Shown here: positions 17,195 to 26,647 of the stretch, one piece after another | How positions within the stretch are numbered: the stretch's first letter is position 1 | Layout: each line of letters opens with the position of its first letter | Notes under the pieces: generated by a model | Databases searched by the model: none | Told to the model about the DNA's origin: nothing | The model's input: only the letters and a program-made list of their open reading frames with translations | Assembly (NCBI RefSeq): GCF_015645445.1 | Contig: NZ_JADOGI010000039.1 | Span: forward strand, 1 to 61,834 | DNA from: Nonomuraea cypriaca | GTDB taxonomy: Bacteria > Actinomycetota > Actinomycetes > Streptosporangiales > Streptosporangiaceae | Direction: 5' to 3' | Length of the DNA: 61,834 nucleotides | Position numbers and translations under genes: made by a program

Positions 17195-17419
17195 TCAGAC
17201 GCGCGGGGACTCACCTGCCGGCCGGTCGGCCGTAAGAACGTCCTCGCCTCGGAGAAGGGCATGAACTTCCGACTCGCGGAAGCGCCGGTGCCCTCCGGGG
17301 GTGCGGATACTGCTGATGCGGCCTGCCGCAGCCCAGCGCGTAACCGTCTTTGGGTCTACCCGGAAGAGGGCGGCAACCTCTCCTGGGGTCAGCAGACGCT
17401 CGCTGCTACTCTCCACCAA
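17195..17419 (-). CDS. bldC: BldC-type MerR-like DNA-binding protein
   Basis: A 74-residue one-domain MerR/excisionase-like protein. Its core LLTPGEVAALFRVDPKTVTR followed by GHRRFRESEVHALLRG is nearly that of Streptomyces BldC, which binds DNA as head-to-tail oligomers and delays entry to development. The winged HTH occupies residues ~9-60, and there is no effector or dimerisation domain. The starting ATG is at 17419, with GGGGGAGA shortly upstream. It is transcribed divergently from the DUF4229 gene across an AT-rich 253-base gap that holds nothing else I can identify. The BldC role in this organism is inferred. Confidence 0.92.
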   Translation of the reverse strand: MVESSSERLLTPGEVAALFRVDPKTVTRWAAAGRISSIRTPGGHRRFRESEVHALLRGEDVLTADRPAGESPRV

Positions 17420-17672
17420 TCTCTCCCCCTCGCATCCCGCTTCCTGCCAGCGGGCGGACAGGCAACCAGTGTGTCGAGCGAAGCCTGATTTATCCGTGGT
17501 TTTCTACAAAGATCACGGGTTGTTATCAGCTGACTGCCCGATTGTTATATGATAGAGCCTCTTTGGGGCTCTCGTGGGTGTTTCTTTACGAAACTCCCTG
17601 ACTGGGAACAGTAGCAGCGCTCGCGTCCGATGCGAAGAGCGGCTCCTCCACAGGCCGAGTAACCTCGAACCC

Positions 17673-17891
17673 GTGCGTCCCGTTCTCGTTTACACCGCGT
17701 CGCGGATCGGCCTGTTTCTCGTAACCCTCGGTGTCCTGCTCCTGGCAGGTCTGCATAACCCGCTGTTGCTGATCGGAGCTTCTTTCATCGTCAGCGGGGT
17801 AGCCAGCTATGTCCTGCTGTCGAAGCAGCGCGACGCCGTGAGCCAACGAATCAGCGACAAGATCGACCGGCCGAAGCCACAGGACGACTAG
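17673..17891 (+). CDS. DUF4229 small membrane protein
   Basis: A 72-residue protein. Two hydrophobic helices (LVYTASRIGLFLVTLGVLLL and LLLIGASFIVSGVASYVLL) are followed by the conserved tail LSKQRDAVSQRISDKIDR, the usual form of DUF4229 proteins. These actinobacterial inner-membrane proteins have no established function but often lie near menaquinone genes, as here (menG at 19171). I chose the GTG at 17673; the frame upstream has no ribosome site or helix. It is convergent with the beta-propeller gene, overlapping by four bases. Confidence 0.8.
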   Translation: MRPVLVYTASRIGLFLVTLGVLLLAGLHNPLLLIGASFIVSGVASYVLLSKQRDAVSQRISDKIDRPKPQDD

Positions 17892-19093
17892 GGCAGGGGG
17901 AACATGCCAATCCGGGCATGGTACTCCCGTCCGAGCCGCGCTGTGTCGCTACCGACAAGTAGCCCGCCGGCGTGCGCGTGGAAGGCCTTCACGCCGATGC
18001 CGCGCTCCCGTGTGGGGTTCCAGCCGAGGGCCTTTCCCGTGCGCGGGTGGATGGCCCCGATGCCGGGGCGGGCGACCGCTCCCTTGCCGGCCGAGTCGCG
18101 GCCGCGCGGGTTGTCCAGCCAGCGCTGATGCCCGCCGACATAGACCGCCGCCCCCGTCACGGACACGGCGTAGAGCGAGTCGCCGCCGGTGGCGTTGACC
18201 CAGGTCGGCTTGATACGGGAGCCCTTGGCATAGGTCTCGAACCTGGCGGCCGTGTCGCACATCCCGGCCCTGGGCCCGCCGGTCGTCACGACCACGAAAT
18301 AGCGTCCGTCGGGCGAGAAGTCCAGGCCGCGGACATATGAGGGGAACGTGTCCTTGCACTTGCCCGCGTAAGCGTCCGTCCGCCAGGCGGCGACCGCGGC
18401 GACCGGCTTGCCGACGTCGATCAGGCCGAGCTGGGGCCTTGCGTGCCCGTTGAGCGTGGTGAACGAGCCGTCCACGGCGAGCCTGCCGCGCGAGACGGCC
18501 AGCGCGTGGACCTTGACCGTGGGCGTGAGCGGCGCTCCCGGCGTGATGTCGAAGGCCGGATCCGCCGCTCCTGTGGTGGCGTCGAGCCTGGCCAGCGCGG
18601 TGCGGGGGCTGATGAAGTCGCCGCCTACGTAGAGTTTCGAGCCCTGTCTGGCCAGCGTGTTCACCGAGCCGCCGCGGATGCGCGGCGCGAAGCCGGGCAC
18701 GAGGGCGCCGTCGGAGAGCCTCAGTTGGGCCAGCGCCCTGGCGCCGGTGTGGTTGACGCCGTAGAACTCGCCGCCGACGTAGACGGTGCCGCGGTCGCCC
18801 GCGGCCAGGCCGTGAACCGGGCCCGTGACGCTCGGCCGGAAGTCCGGCAGGATGCGGCCGGTCGCCAGGTCGTAGGCGAACAGGTTGTCGCGGGCGAGGA
18901 CGGTCGTGCGGGCGGCATCGCTCACCTCGCTGAACGAGCCGCCGACGACGACCGTGCCGCCGACGAGCGCTATGGCGTTGACGATGCCGTCGAGCACATG
19001 AGGGGTGTTGTCAATCGGGTCGGCCGAAACGACGCGAGGGTGCGCGGCGGGGGCCGAGGCAAGGATCGCCGCAAGGGCGACTTTGGCCAGCAT
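17888..19093 (-). CDS. Secreted beta-propeller (DUF5122-type repeat) protein
   Basis: A 401-residue exported protein. The N-terminus MLAKVALAAILASAPAAHP is a short Sec signal. Six or so repeats with the pattern V-VGG-F form a beta-propeller (VVGGSFSEV, VYVGGEFYGV, LYVGGDFI, VYVGGHQRW). The repeats resemble DUF5122 units of delta-60-type proteins. Residues Cys-Lys-Asp-Thr and Gly-Met-Cys-Asp in the middle may form a disulfide. I prefer the ATG at 19093 to one 22 codons upstream because it puts the signal first and has GGGGA before it. It is divergent from menG. The ligand is unknown. Confidence 0.8.
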   Translation of the reverse strand: MLAKVALAAILASAPAAHPRVVSADPIDNTPHVLDGIVNAIALVGGTVVVGGSFSEVSDAARTTVLARDNLFAYDLATGRILPDFRPSVTGPVHGLAAGDRGTVYVGGEFYGVNHTGARALAQLRLSDGALVPGFAPRIRGGSVNTLARQGSKLYVGGDFISPRTALARLDATTGAADPAFDITPGAPLTPTVKVHALAVSRGRLAVDGSFTTLNGHARPQLGLIDVGKPVAAVAAWRTDAYAGKCKDTFPSYVRGLDFSPDGRYFVVVTTGGPRAGMCDTAARFETYAKGSRIKPTWVNATGGDSLYAVSVTGAAVYVGGHQRWLDNPRGRDSAGKGAVARPGIGAIHPRTGKALGWNPTRERGIGVKAFHAHAGGLLVGSDTARLGREYHARIGMFPLP

Positions 19094-19170
19094 TCCCCAA
19101 CTTCTAGCAGACGAAGGGTGACGCTGCGGATACTTTCCGTTGATTGTCCTGATAGCCATAGGCTGTCGGC

Positions 19171-19887
19171 ATGACGCGCGCGCAGTTGGACAAACAGCCG
19201 GGCGAGGTAGCCGCGATGTTCGATCGCACCGCCCGGCGCTACGACCTGGTCAACGATGTGGTCTCCCTGGGGCAGGTCAGGCTCTGGCGGAAGGCGGTGG
19301 CCGCCGCAGTGGACGCCGGACCCGGCGAGGTCGTGCTCGACCTGGGCGCGGGCACCGGCACGTCCACCGACGCGTTCACCGCGCTCGGGGCCCGCGCCAT
19401 CGCCTCGGACTTCTCGCTCGGCATGCTGCGCACAGGCGTGCGCAGGCACGGCGGCAACGCGCTGGCCGGGGCGGGGGTGCCGTTCATCGCGGGTGACGCG
19501 CTGCGGTTGCCGTTCGCCGACGACTCCTTCGACGCGGTGACGATCTCGGTGGCGCTGCGCAACGTCCACGACACGGCGCAGGCGCTGGGCGAGATGCTGC
19601 GCGTGACGAGGCCGGGCGGGCGGCTGGTCGTCCTGGAGTTCTCACACGTGACTTTCGGGCCGTTCGACCTCGTCTATCGCGAATATCTGATGCGGCTGCT
19701 GCCGAAGGTGGCCACGGTGTTCGGGTCCAACGACGAGTCGTACGAATATCTCGCCGAGTCGATCAGGGACTGGCCGGATCAGGCCGCGCTGGCCAGGATC
19801 ATCCAGGACGCCGGATGGAGCCGGGTGGCGTGGCGCAATCTCACGATGGGGATCGTCGCCATGCACAGGGGGTTCAAGCCTGCCTGA
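19171..19887 (+). CDS. menG: Demethylmenaquinone methyltransferase
   Basis: A 238-residue SAM-dependent enzyme that adds the final ring methyl group to menaquinone. The family N-terminus [17 protein letters not shown] is clear. SAM-binding motif I is [15 protein letters not shown] and the later motif is [15 protein letters not shown], as in UbiE/MenG. The C-terminal region keeps [14 protein letters not shown], typical of the family. It is divergent from the secreted propeller gene by 77 bases. The product supplies the quinone used by the complex I encoded just downstream. As there are no ubiquinone genes here, menG is preferred to ubiE. Confidence 0.96.
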   Translation: MTRAQLDKQPGEVAAMFDRTARRYDLVNDVVSLGQVRLWRKAVAAAVDAGPGEVVLDLGAGTGTSTDAFTALGARAIASDFSLGMLRTGVRRHGGNALAGAGVPFIAGDALRLPFADDSFDAVTISVALRNVHDTAQALGEMLRVTRPGGRLVVLEFSHVTFGPFDLVYREYLMRLLPKVATVFGSNDESYEYLAESIRDWPDQAALARIIQDAGWSRVAWRNLTMGIVAMHRGFKPA

Positions 19888-20235
19888 GCCGAAACGCGTC
19901 AAGTCCGTCCGGCGACGATTGTCTAAATCATCTTGAAGTCACATTCAGTAAATACTGTGTTGGCGCATCGCATGGTGTCGGTTCGGTTCTGCCGTGCCGT
20001 GAAGATGGCATGCCTGCGCGAGTGGGACCCGCTTATCGAGTTTCATATTCCCGCGATTTTCATCGGTTCGCCGGCGTCGGGGCGGCGGTCGCGCATTCAA
20101 GATCATCGAGGGCTCGCCGCCAGCGGAATGATCATGGTACGCGGCCCCAGACGACACGCCGTTCTACTTGGATCACAGAACAGCACCCCGACTGCCACTA
20201 TGTACAGGAAAAGCAGTAGACTGCGGGCCGACAAG
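19888..20235. other. Intergenic stretch, no gene seen
   Basis: Together with the operator and leader that follow, this makes a 500-base gap between menG and the reductase gene. The first part is less GC-rich than its surroundings. No open frame with family likeness or good start context is present. It presumably holds the promoter of the long reductase-nuo operon, just upstream of the Rex operator; I cannot pick the -35 and -10 boxes with confidence. Confidence 0.5.
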
Positions 20236-20255
20236 TTTGTGAAGGGGTTCACAAA
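20236..20255. promoter_or_regulatory. Perfect Rex operator upstream of the reductase-nuo operon
   Basis: The site is TTTGTGAAGGGGTTCACAAA, with perfect eight-base arms around GGGG. It shares the TTGTG...TTCACAA core with the site before rex at 694-715. It lies 132 bases before the reductase start, in the leader of the operon that continues into nuoA-N. Rex control of nuo is known in Streptomyces, which supports the call. Confidence 0.9.
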
Positions 20256-20313
20256 GGAACGAAGGCGCCACTCCACCCCAAGGCCTTCGAGCGTGTAGGA
20301 CAGGACTGGTCCA

Positions 20314-20391
20314 GTGACCGTGCCAACAGCCACCGTGCAAGCGCAAGAGCTCGCCGCGACAGATCGAGTGGCGAAGAGGGCGCGACCATGA
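20314..20391 (+). CDS. Possible 25-residue leader ORF
   Basis: A GTG-initiated frame (MTVPTATVQAQELAATDRV then AKRARP) ends in a TGA that overlaps the ATG of the reductase gene as ATGA. That arrangement would couple translation of the reductase to it. No homologue is known to me, and the ribosome site is weak. It could equally be chance, as short GC-rich frames are common. Confidence 0.25.
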   Translation: MTVPTATVQAQELAATDRVAKRARP

Positions 20392-21626
20392 ACACCGCTG
20401 ACGCCGATGTCATCGTCGTGGGCGCCGGCCCCGCCGGCTCCGCCACCGCCTTCTACCTCGCTCAGGCCGGGCTCGACGTGCTGGTGCTGGAGAAGACCAC
20501 GTTCCCCAGGGAGAAGGTCTGCGGTGACGGCCTGACCCCGCGGGCGGTCAAGCAACTGCTCAACATGGGCGTCGACATCGACGCGCCAGGCTGGGTCAGG
20601 AACAAGGGCCTGCGCGTCGTCGGCGGCGGCCACCGCTTCGACCTCGACTGGCCGCGGCTCGAGCGGTTCCCGGACTTCGGGCTCGTACGCACCCGCCAGG
20701 ACTTCGACGAGATCGTCGCCGCCAACGCCGTCAAGAACGGCGTGCGGATGATGGAGGGCGTCAACGTCACGGGGCCCGTGCTCGACGACCGCAGCGGCCA
20801 CATCGTCGGCGTGACGACCAAGGACGGGCGCACGTTCCGCAGCCGCCTGGTCGTGGCCGCCGACGGCAACAGCACCCGGCTGGCCGTCGGCATGGGGCTG
20901 CACAAGCGGGAAGACCGGCCGATGGGCGTGGCCGTACGCACCTACTTCGAGAGCCCGCGGCACGACGACGACTACCTGGAGATCTGGCTGGAGCTGTGGG
21001 ACGGCGACATGTTGCTGCCCGGCTACGGCTGGGTCTTCGGCGTCGGCGACGGCACCGCCAACGTGGGGCTCGGGTTGCTCAACACCAGCGAGCAGTTTAA
21101 GAACATCGACTATCGCGACCTGCTCAGGCGCTGGTGCCGGTCGATGCCGCCCGAGTGGGGCTTCACCGAGGAGAACATGACGGCCCCCATCCGCGGCGCC
21201 GCGCTCCCGATGGCCTTCAACAGGCAGCCCCACTACACACGCGGCCTGATGCTCGTGGGTGACTCCGGCGGGTCGATCAACCCGTTCAACGGCGAGGGCA
21301 TCGCCTACGCCATGGAGACCGGCGAGATCGCCGCCGAGATCATCGCGAAGGCCCTCAAGGGCACCACTCCCGCGCAGCGCGAGCGGACCCTGCGGACCTA
21401 TCCCCAGGTGCTCAAGGACGCCTACGGCGGTTATTTCACGCTAGGAAGGTGGTTCGTGGACGCCATCGGGATGCCGGGGGTGATGAGCTTCGGCACCAGG
21501 CACGGGCTCCCTCACCCGAGGCTGATGCGCTTCGCGCTCAAACTCCTTGGTAATCTCACCGACCGGCGAGGCGATGCGTCGGACAGGATCATCAACGCTC
21601 TCTCAAAGGTCGCCCCACCAGCATGA
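20388..21626 (+). CDS. Geranylgeranyl-reductase-family flavoprotein (menaquinone side-chain saturation)
   Basis: A 412-residue FAD-dependent oxidoreductase. The N-terminal dinucleotide fold is VIVVGAGPAGSATAFYLAQA. The family motif FPREKVCGDGLTPRAV follows near residue 42, and the second FAD segment GLMLVGDSGGSINPFNGEGI lies near residue 290. By family and position, between menG and nuoA, it probably saturates isoprene units of the menaquinone tail, as MenJ does in mycobacteria. The start ATG follows AGAGGG. It is the first large gene after the Rex operator, and 76 bases separate it from nuoA, so it probably heads the nuo operon. Confidence 0.92.
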   Translation: MNTADADVIVVGAGPAGSATAFYLAQAGLDVLVLEKTTFPREKVCGDGLTPRAVKQLLNMGVDIDAPGWVRNKGLRVVGGGHRFDLDWPRLERFPDFGLVRTRQDFDEIVAANAVKNGVRMMEGVNVTGPVLDDRSGHIVGVTTKDGRTFRSRLVVAADGNSTRLAVGMGLHKREDRPMGVAVRTYFESPRHDDDYLEIWLELWDGDMLLPGYGWVFGVGDGTANVGLGLLNTSEQFKNIDYRDLLRRWCRSMPPEWGFTEENMTAPIRGAALPMAFNRQPHYTRGLMLVGDSGGSINPFNGEGIAYAMETGEIAAEIIAKALKGTTPAQRERTLRTYPQVLKDAYGGYFTLGRWFVDAIGMPGVMSFGTRHGLPHPRLMRFALKLLGNLTDRRGDASDRIINALSKVAPPA

Positions 21627-21702
21627 ATCTCCGACTCACCAGGCAAACTCACAGATCCGGCTGCGCGCCCGCGCGCGCGGCGACTCCAGAGGAGGCGTAG
21701 CG

Positions 21703-22098
21703 ATGGACCTTTACGTGCCCATCCTGGTGCTCGCCGTTCTCGCGGGGGGCTTCGCGATCTTCTCGGTCACGATCGCTCCCTTCACCGGTCCCAAGCGCTG
21801 GAACCGCGCCAAGCTTGACGCATACGAATGCGGCATCGAGCCGACGCCCCAGCCTGTCGGTGGTGGACGGTTCCCGCTCAAATACATGATCACCGCGATG
21901 CTCTTCATCGTGTTCGACATCGAGATCATCTTCCTCTACCCGTGGGCGGTCTCGTTCGCCCCGCAGACCAACGACGCGGGCCAGGTGCTCACGTCCGGCC
22001 TCGGACTGTTCGCGCTCGTGGAGATGCTGCTGTTCATCGTCACCGTGCTCGTGGCCTACGCGTACGTGTGGCGCCGCAAGGGTCTGGACTGGGACTGA
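21703..22098 (+). CDS. nuoA: NADH-quinone oxidoreductase subunit A
   Basis: A 131-residue membrane subunit with three helices. The conserved loop [20 protein letters not shown], which carries the quinone-tunnel cysteine, lies between helix 1 and helix 2. Helix 2 contains [16 protein letters not shown], the acidic pair of the E-channel entrance. The ATG at 21703 has AGAGGAGG just upstream; longer frames run into the reductase gene. NuoA helps form the link between the quinone site and proton pumps. It is the first of fourteen tightly packed nuo genes. Confidence 0.97.
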   Translation: MDLYVPILVLAVLAGGFAIFSVTIAPFTGPKRWNRAKLDAYECGIEPTPQPVGGGRFPLKYMITAMLFIVFDIEIIFLYPWAVSFAPQTNDAGQVLTSGLGLFALVEMLLFIVTVLVAYAYVWRRKGLDWD

Positions 22099-22100
22099 AA

Positions 22101-22652
22101 ATGGGACTTGAAGAGAAACTCCCCAGCGGCTTCATCCTCAGCACGGTCGAAGCGGCCGCCGGATGGGCCCGCAAGAACTCCGTCTGGCCGGCGACGTTCG
22201 GCCTCGCCTGCTGCGCCATCGAGTTGATGGCCACCGGCGGCCCGCACTACGACCTGGCGCGCTTCGGCATGGAGCGCGCTTCGGCGTCTCCCCGCCAGGC
22301 GGACCTGATGATCGTGGCCGGGCGCGTCTCGCAGAAGATGGCCCCCGTGCTGCGGCAGATCTACGACCAGATGGCCGAGCCGAAGTGGGTCATCTCGATG
22401 GGCGTGTGCGCCTCCAGCGGCGGCATGTTCAACAACTACGCGATCGTGCAGGGCGTCGACCACATCGTGCCCGTCGACATCTACCTGCCCGGCTGCCCGC
22501 CGCGGCCCGAGATGCTCATCGACTCCATCGTGAAGCTGCACGACAAGATCCAGAACATGAAGTTCGGCGCGCACCGCGCCAAGCAGATCGAGGACCTCGA
22601 ACTGCAGGCGCTGCGCACGCTGCCACTGATCGACCAGGGGGCTCCGAAGTGA
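22101..22652 (+). CDS. nuoB: NADH-quinone oxidoreductase subunit B
   Basis: A 183-residue subunit that binds cluster N2, the last [4Fe-4S] before quinone. Ligand cysteines are visible in [11 protein letters not shown] (tandem pair), [11 protein letters not shown] and [10 protein letters not shown]. It starts two bases after the nuoA stop and overlaps nuoC by four. It sits at the interface of the peripheral arm, NuoD and the membrane subunits NuoA and NuoH. Its sequence is of normal length and shows no odd feature. Confidence 0.98.
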   Translation: MGLEEKLPSGFILSTVEAAAGWARKNSVWPATFGLACCAIELMATGGPHYDLARFGMERASASPRQADLMIVAGRVSQKMAPVLRQIYDQMAEPKWVISMGVCASSGGMFNNYAIVQGVDHIVPVDIYLPGCPPRPEMLIDSIVKLHDKIQNMKFGAHRAKQIEDLELQALRTLPLIDQGAPK

Positions 22653-23349
22653 CCTCGCCCGACAACCTTCCCGGGAGCCCGAGCGGCGGGGGGACCCCCG
22701 AGGTCCCCGTCCCCGCGGTGCCCGAGTCGCCCGTCGCCAGGCGCGGCATGTTCGGCGCGCAGGACACCGGCGACACCTCCGGCTACGGCGGTCTCGTCGT
22801 ACGCCGGGCGCCCCAGATCTCGACGCCCCGCCCGTACGGCGGCTACTTCGACGAGGTCGTCGACGCCCTCGCGCTCGACGACGCCATCGAACGCGTGGTC
22901 GTGGACCGAGGTGAGCTGACGCTGCACGTCAAGCGGGAGCGCCTGGTCGAGGTGTGCGAGAAGCTGCGCGACGACCCGGCCCTGCGCTTCGAGCTCTCGC
23001 TGGGCGTGTCCGGCGTGCACTACCCGCACCTGGCGGGTGAGGAGCTGCGCGCGGTCATCCACCTGTGCTCGATCACTTTCAACCGGCGCGTACGCGTCGA
23101 GGCGAGCGCCCCTGACGCCGACCCGCACATTCCATCCACTGTCAGCGTTTACCCTGGTCACGACTGGCATGAGCGGGAGACGTACGACTTCTTCGGGATC
23201 GTCTTCGACGGTCACCCGGCCCTCACCCGGATCATGATGCCGGACGACTGGGACGGTCACCCGCAGCGCAAGGACTACCCGCTCGGCGGCATCCCGGTCG
23301 AATACCGGGGCGCCACCGTTCCCTCGCCGGACCAGAGGAGGAGCTACTC

Positions 23350-23353
<4 letters not shown>
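22649..23353 (+). CDS. nuoC: NADH-quinone oxidoreductase subunit C
   Basis: A 234-residue peripheral-arm subunit of the 30-kDa family. The first ~60 residues are a proline-rich extension ([20 protein letters not shown]) seen in actinobacterial NuoC. The conserved signature [16 protein letters not shown] lies near residue 175, and [21 protein letters not shown] ends the family domain. It is separate from NuoD here, unlike the NuoCD fusion of enterobacteria. The GTG start overlaps the nuoB stop, and the end overlaps nuoD by four bases. Confidence 0.97.
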
Positions 23354-24671
<1,318 letters not shown>

Positions 24672-24675
<4 letters not shown>

Positions 24676-25361
24676 GCGAGCAGAGCGAGCGAGCAATGGG
24701 GCACAGCACGTATTCGCCGGAGGTCCGGGATCGTCTGGAACGAGACGCCAAGGAGATCATCGGCCGCTACCCGAAGACGCGTTCGGCGCTGCTGCCGCTC
24801 CTGCACCTCGTGCAGTCGGAGGACGGCTACGTCTCCGACGCTGGCCAGGAGTTCTGCGCCGAGATGCTGGGCCTGAGCAAGGCCGAGGTCACGGGCGTGG
24901 TGACCTTCTACACGATGTACAAGCGCAAGCCGGTCGGCGACTACCACGTCGGCGTGTGCATCAACGCGCTGTGCGCGGTCATGGGCGGCGACCAGATCTG
25001 GGACGAGCTGACGGAGCACGCCGGCGTCGGCCACGACGAGGCCACGCCCGACGGCAAGGTCTCGCTGGAGCGCATCGAGTGCAACGCGGCCTGCGACTTC
25101 GCGCCGGTCATGATGGTCAACTGGGAGTTCTTCGACAACCAGACGCCGGAGTCGGCCAAGCAACTCGTCGACGACCTGCGTGACGGCAAGGACGTGCGGC
25201 CCACGCGCGGCCCGAAGAAGCTCTGCACCTTCAAGGAGGCCTCGCGCGTGCTCGCGGGCCTGCCCGACGACCTGGCGGGCGAAGGCCCGTCGGCCGCGGG
25301 CCCCTCGCTGGAGGGCCTGAAGGTCGCCAAGGCCAACGGATGGAAGGCCCCCGAGGCATGA
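24672..25361 (+). CDS. nuoE: NADH-quinone oxidoreductase subunit E
   Basis: A 229-residue 24-kDa-family subunit holding [2Fe-2S] cluster N1a. The ligands are two cysteines in [12 protein letters not shown] and two in [10 protein letters not shown]. The C-terminal ~60 residues are a lysine-poor Ala/Gly/Pro extension. The GTG at 24672 overlaps the nuoD stop; an ATG eight codons later ([10 protein letters not shown]) is an alternative start, since the stretch between is a GAGCGAGC repeat of little protein sense. It overlaps nuoF by four bases. Confidence 0.96.
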
Positions 25362-26647
25362 CGACCACCTTGACACCGATCCTGACCGCGAACTGGGGCC
25401 AGGCCAACTCCTTCACCCTCGACGGCTACGGCGAGTATGAAGCGGCCAGGAAGGCGCTGGGCATGGACCCCGACGCCGTCATCCAGGCCGTCAAGGACTC
25501 GGGCCTGCGCGGCCGCGGCGGCGCGGGTTTCCCGACCGGCATGAAGTGGGGTTTCATCCCGCAGGGTGACGGGAAGCCGCACTATCTCGTCGTCAACGCC
25601 GACGAATCGGAGCCGGGGACCTGCAAGGACATCCCGATGATGATGGCCAACCCGCACGCGCTGGTCGAGGGCATCATCATCACCTCCTACGCGATCCGGG
25701 CCAACCACGCCTTCATCTACGTGCGTGGCGAGGTGCTGCACGTGATCCGGCGGCTGCACGCGGCGGTGCGGGAGGCGTACGAGAAGGGTTATCTCGGGAA
25801 GGACGTCTTCGGCTCGGGCTACGACCTGGAGCTGGTCGTGCACAGCGGGGCGGGGGCGTACATCTGCGGCGAGGAGACGGCGCTGCTCGACTCGCTGGAA
25901 GGCTTCAGGGGTCAACCGCGGCTCAAGCCTCCGTTCCCGGCCGTGGCGGGCCTGTACGCCTCGCCTACTGTCGTGAACAACGTGGAGTCGATCGCCAGTG
26001 TTCCCTCGATCATCGGCAACGGCGCCGACTGGTTCGCCGGGATGGGCACCGAGAAGTCCAAGGGCTTCGGCATCTTCTCGCTGAGCGGCCACGTCACCAG
26101 GCCCGGCCAGTACGAGGCGCCGCTCGGCATCACCCTGCGCGAGCTGCTCGACATGGCGGGCGGCGTCCGCGCGGGGCACCAGGTCAAGTTCTGGACCCCG
26201 GGCGGCTCGTCCACGCCGATCTTCACCGACGAGCACCTCGACGTGCCGCTCGACTTCGAGGCGGTCGGGGCCAAGGGCTCGATGCTCGGCACGCGCGCGC
26301 TGCAGATCTTCGACGAGACCACCTGCGTGGTCCGCACGGTGCTGCGCTGGACCGAGTTCTACGCCCACGAGTCGTGCGGCAAGTGCACGCCGTGCCGCGA
26401 GGGGACGTACTGGCTCAAGCTGGTGCTCAAGCGCCTGGAGAAGGGCCAGGGCACCGAAGAGGACCTGTCCACGATCACCGACCTCGCGGACAACATCCTG
26501 GGCCGCTCGTTCTGCGCGCTGGGCGACGGCGCGACCAGCCCGATCCACTCCTCGGTGAAGTACTTCCGCGAGGAGTACCTCAAGCACTTCGAGATCGGCG
26601 GCTGCCCGTTCGACCCGAAGAAGTCCACTCTCTGGGGTGAGCAGTGA
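25358..26647 (+). CDS. nuoF: NADH-quinone oxidoreductase subunit F (NADH-binding)
   Basis: A 429-residue subunit that oxidises NADH on FMN and passes electrons to cluster N3. The NADH loop is [19 protein letters not shown]-site residues lie in [13 protein letters not shown], and the cluster ligands are in [15 protein letters not shown] plus a distal cysteine in [10 protein letters not shown]. The ATG overlaps the nuoE stop by four bases, and nuoG overlaps its end. With NuoE and NuoG it forms the dehydrogenase module, so electron input here is NADH rather than ferredoxin. Confidence 0.98.
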   Translation: MTTTLTPILTANWGQANSFTLDGYGEYEAARKALGMDPDAVIQAVKDSGLRGRGGAGFPTGMKWGFIPQGDGKPHYLVVNADESEPGTCKDIPMMMANPHALVEGIIITSYAIRANHAFIYVRGEVLHVIRRLHAAVREAYEKGYLGKDVFGSGYDLELVVHSGAGAYICGEETALLDSLEGFRGQPRLKPPFPAVAGLYASPTVVNNVESIASVPSIIGNGADWFAGMGTEKSKGFGIFSLSGHVTRPGQYEAPLGITLRELLDMAGGVRAGHQVKFWTPGGSSTPIFTDEHLDVPLDFEAVGAKGSMLGTRALQIFDETTCVVRTVLRWTEFYAHESCGKCTPCREGTYWLKLVLKRLEKGQGTEEDLSTITDLADNILGRSFCALGDGATSPIHSSVKYFREEYLKHFEIGGCPFDPKKSTLWGEQ

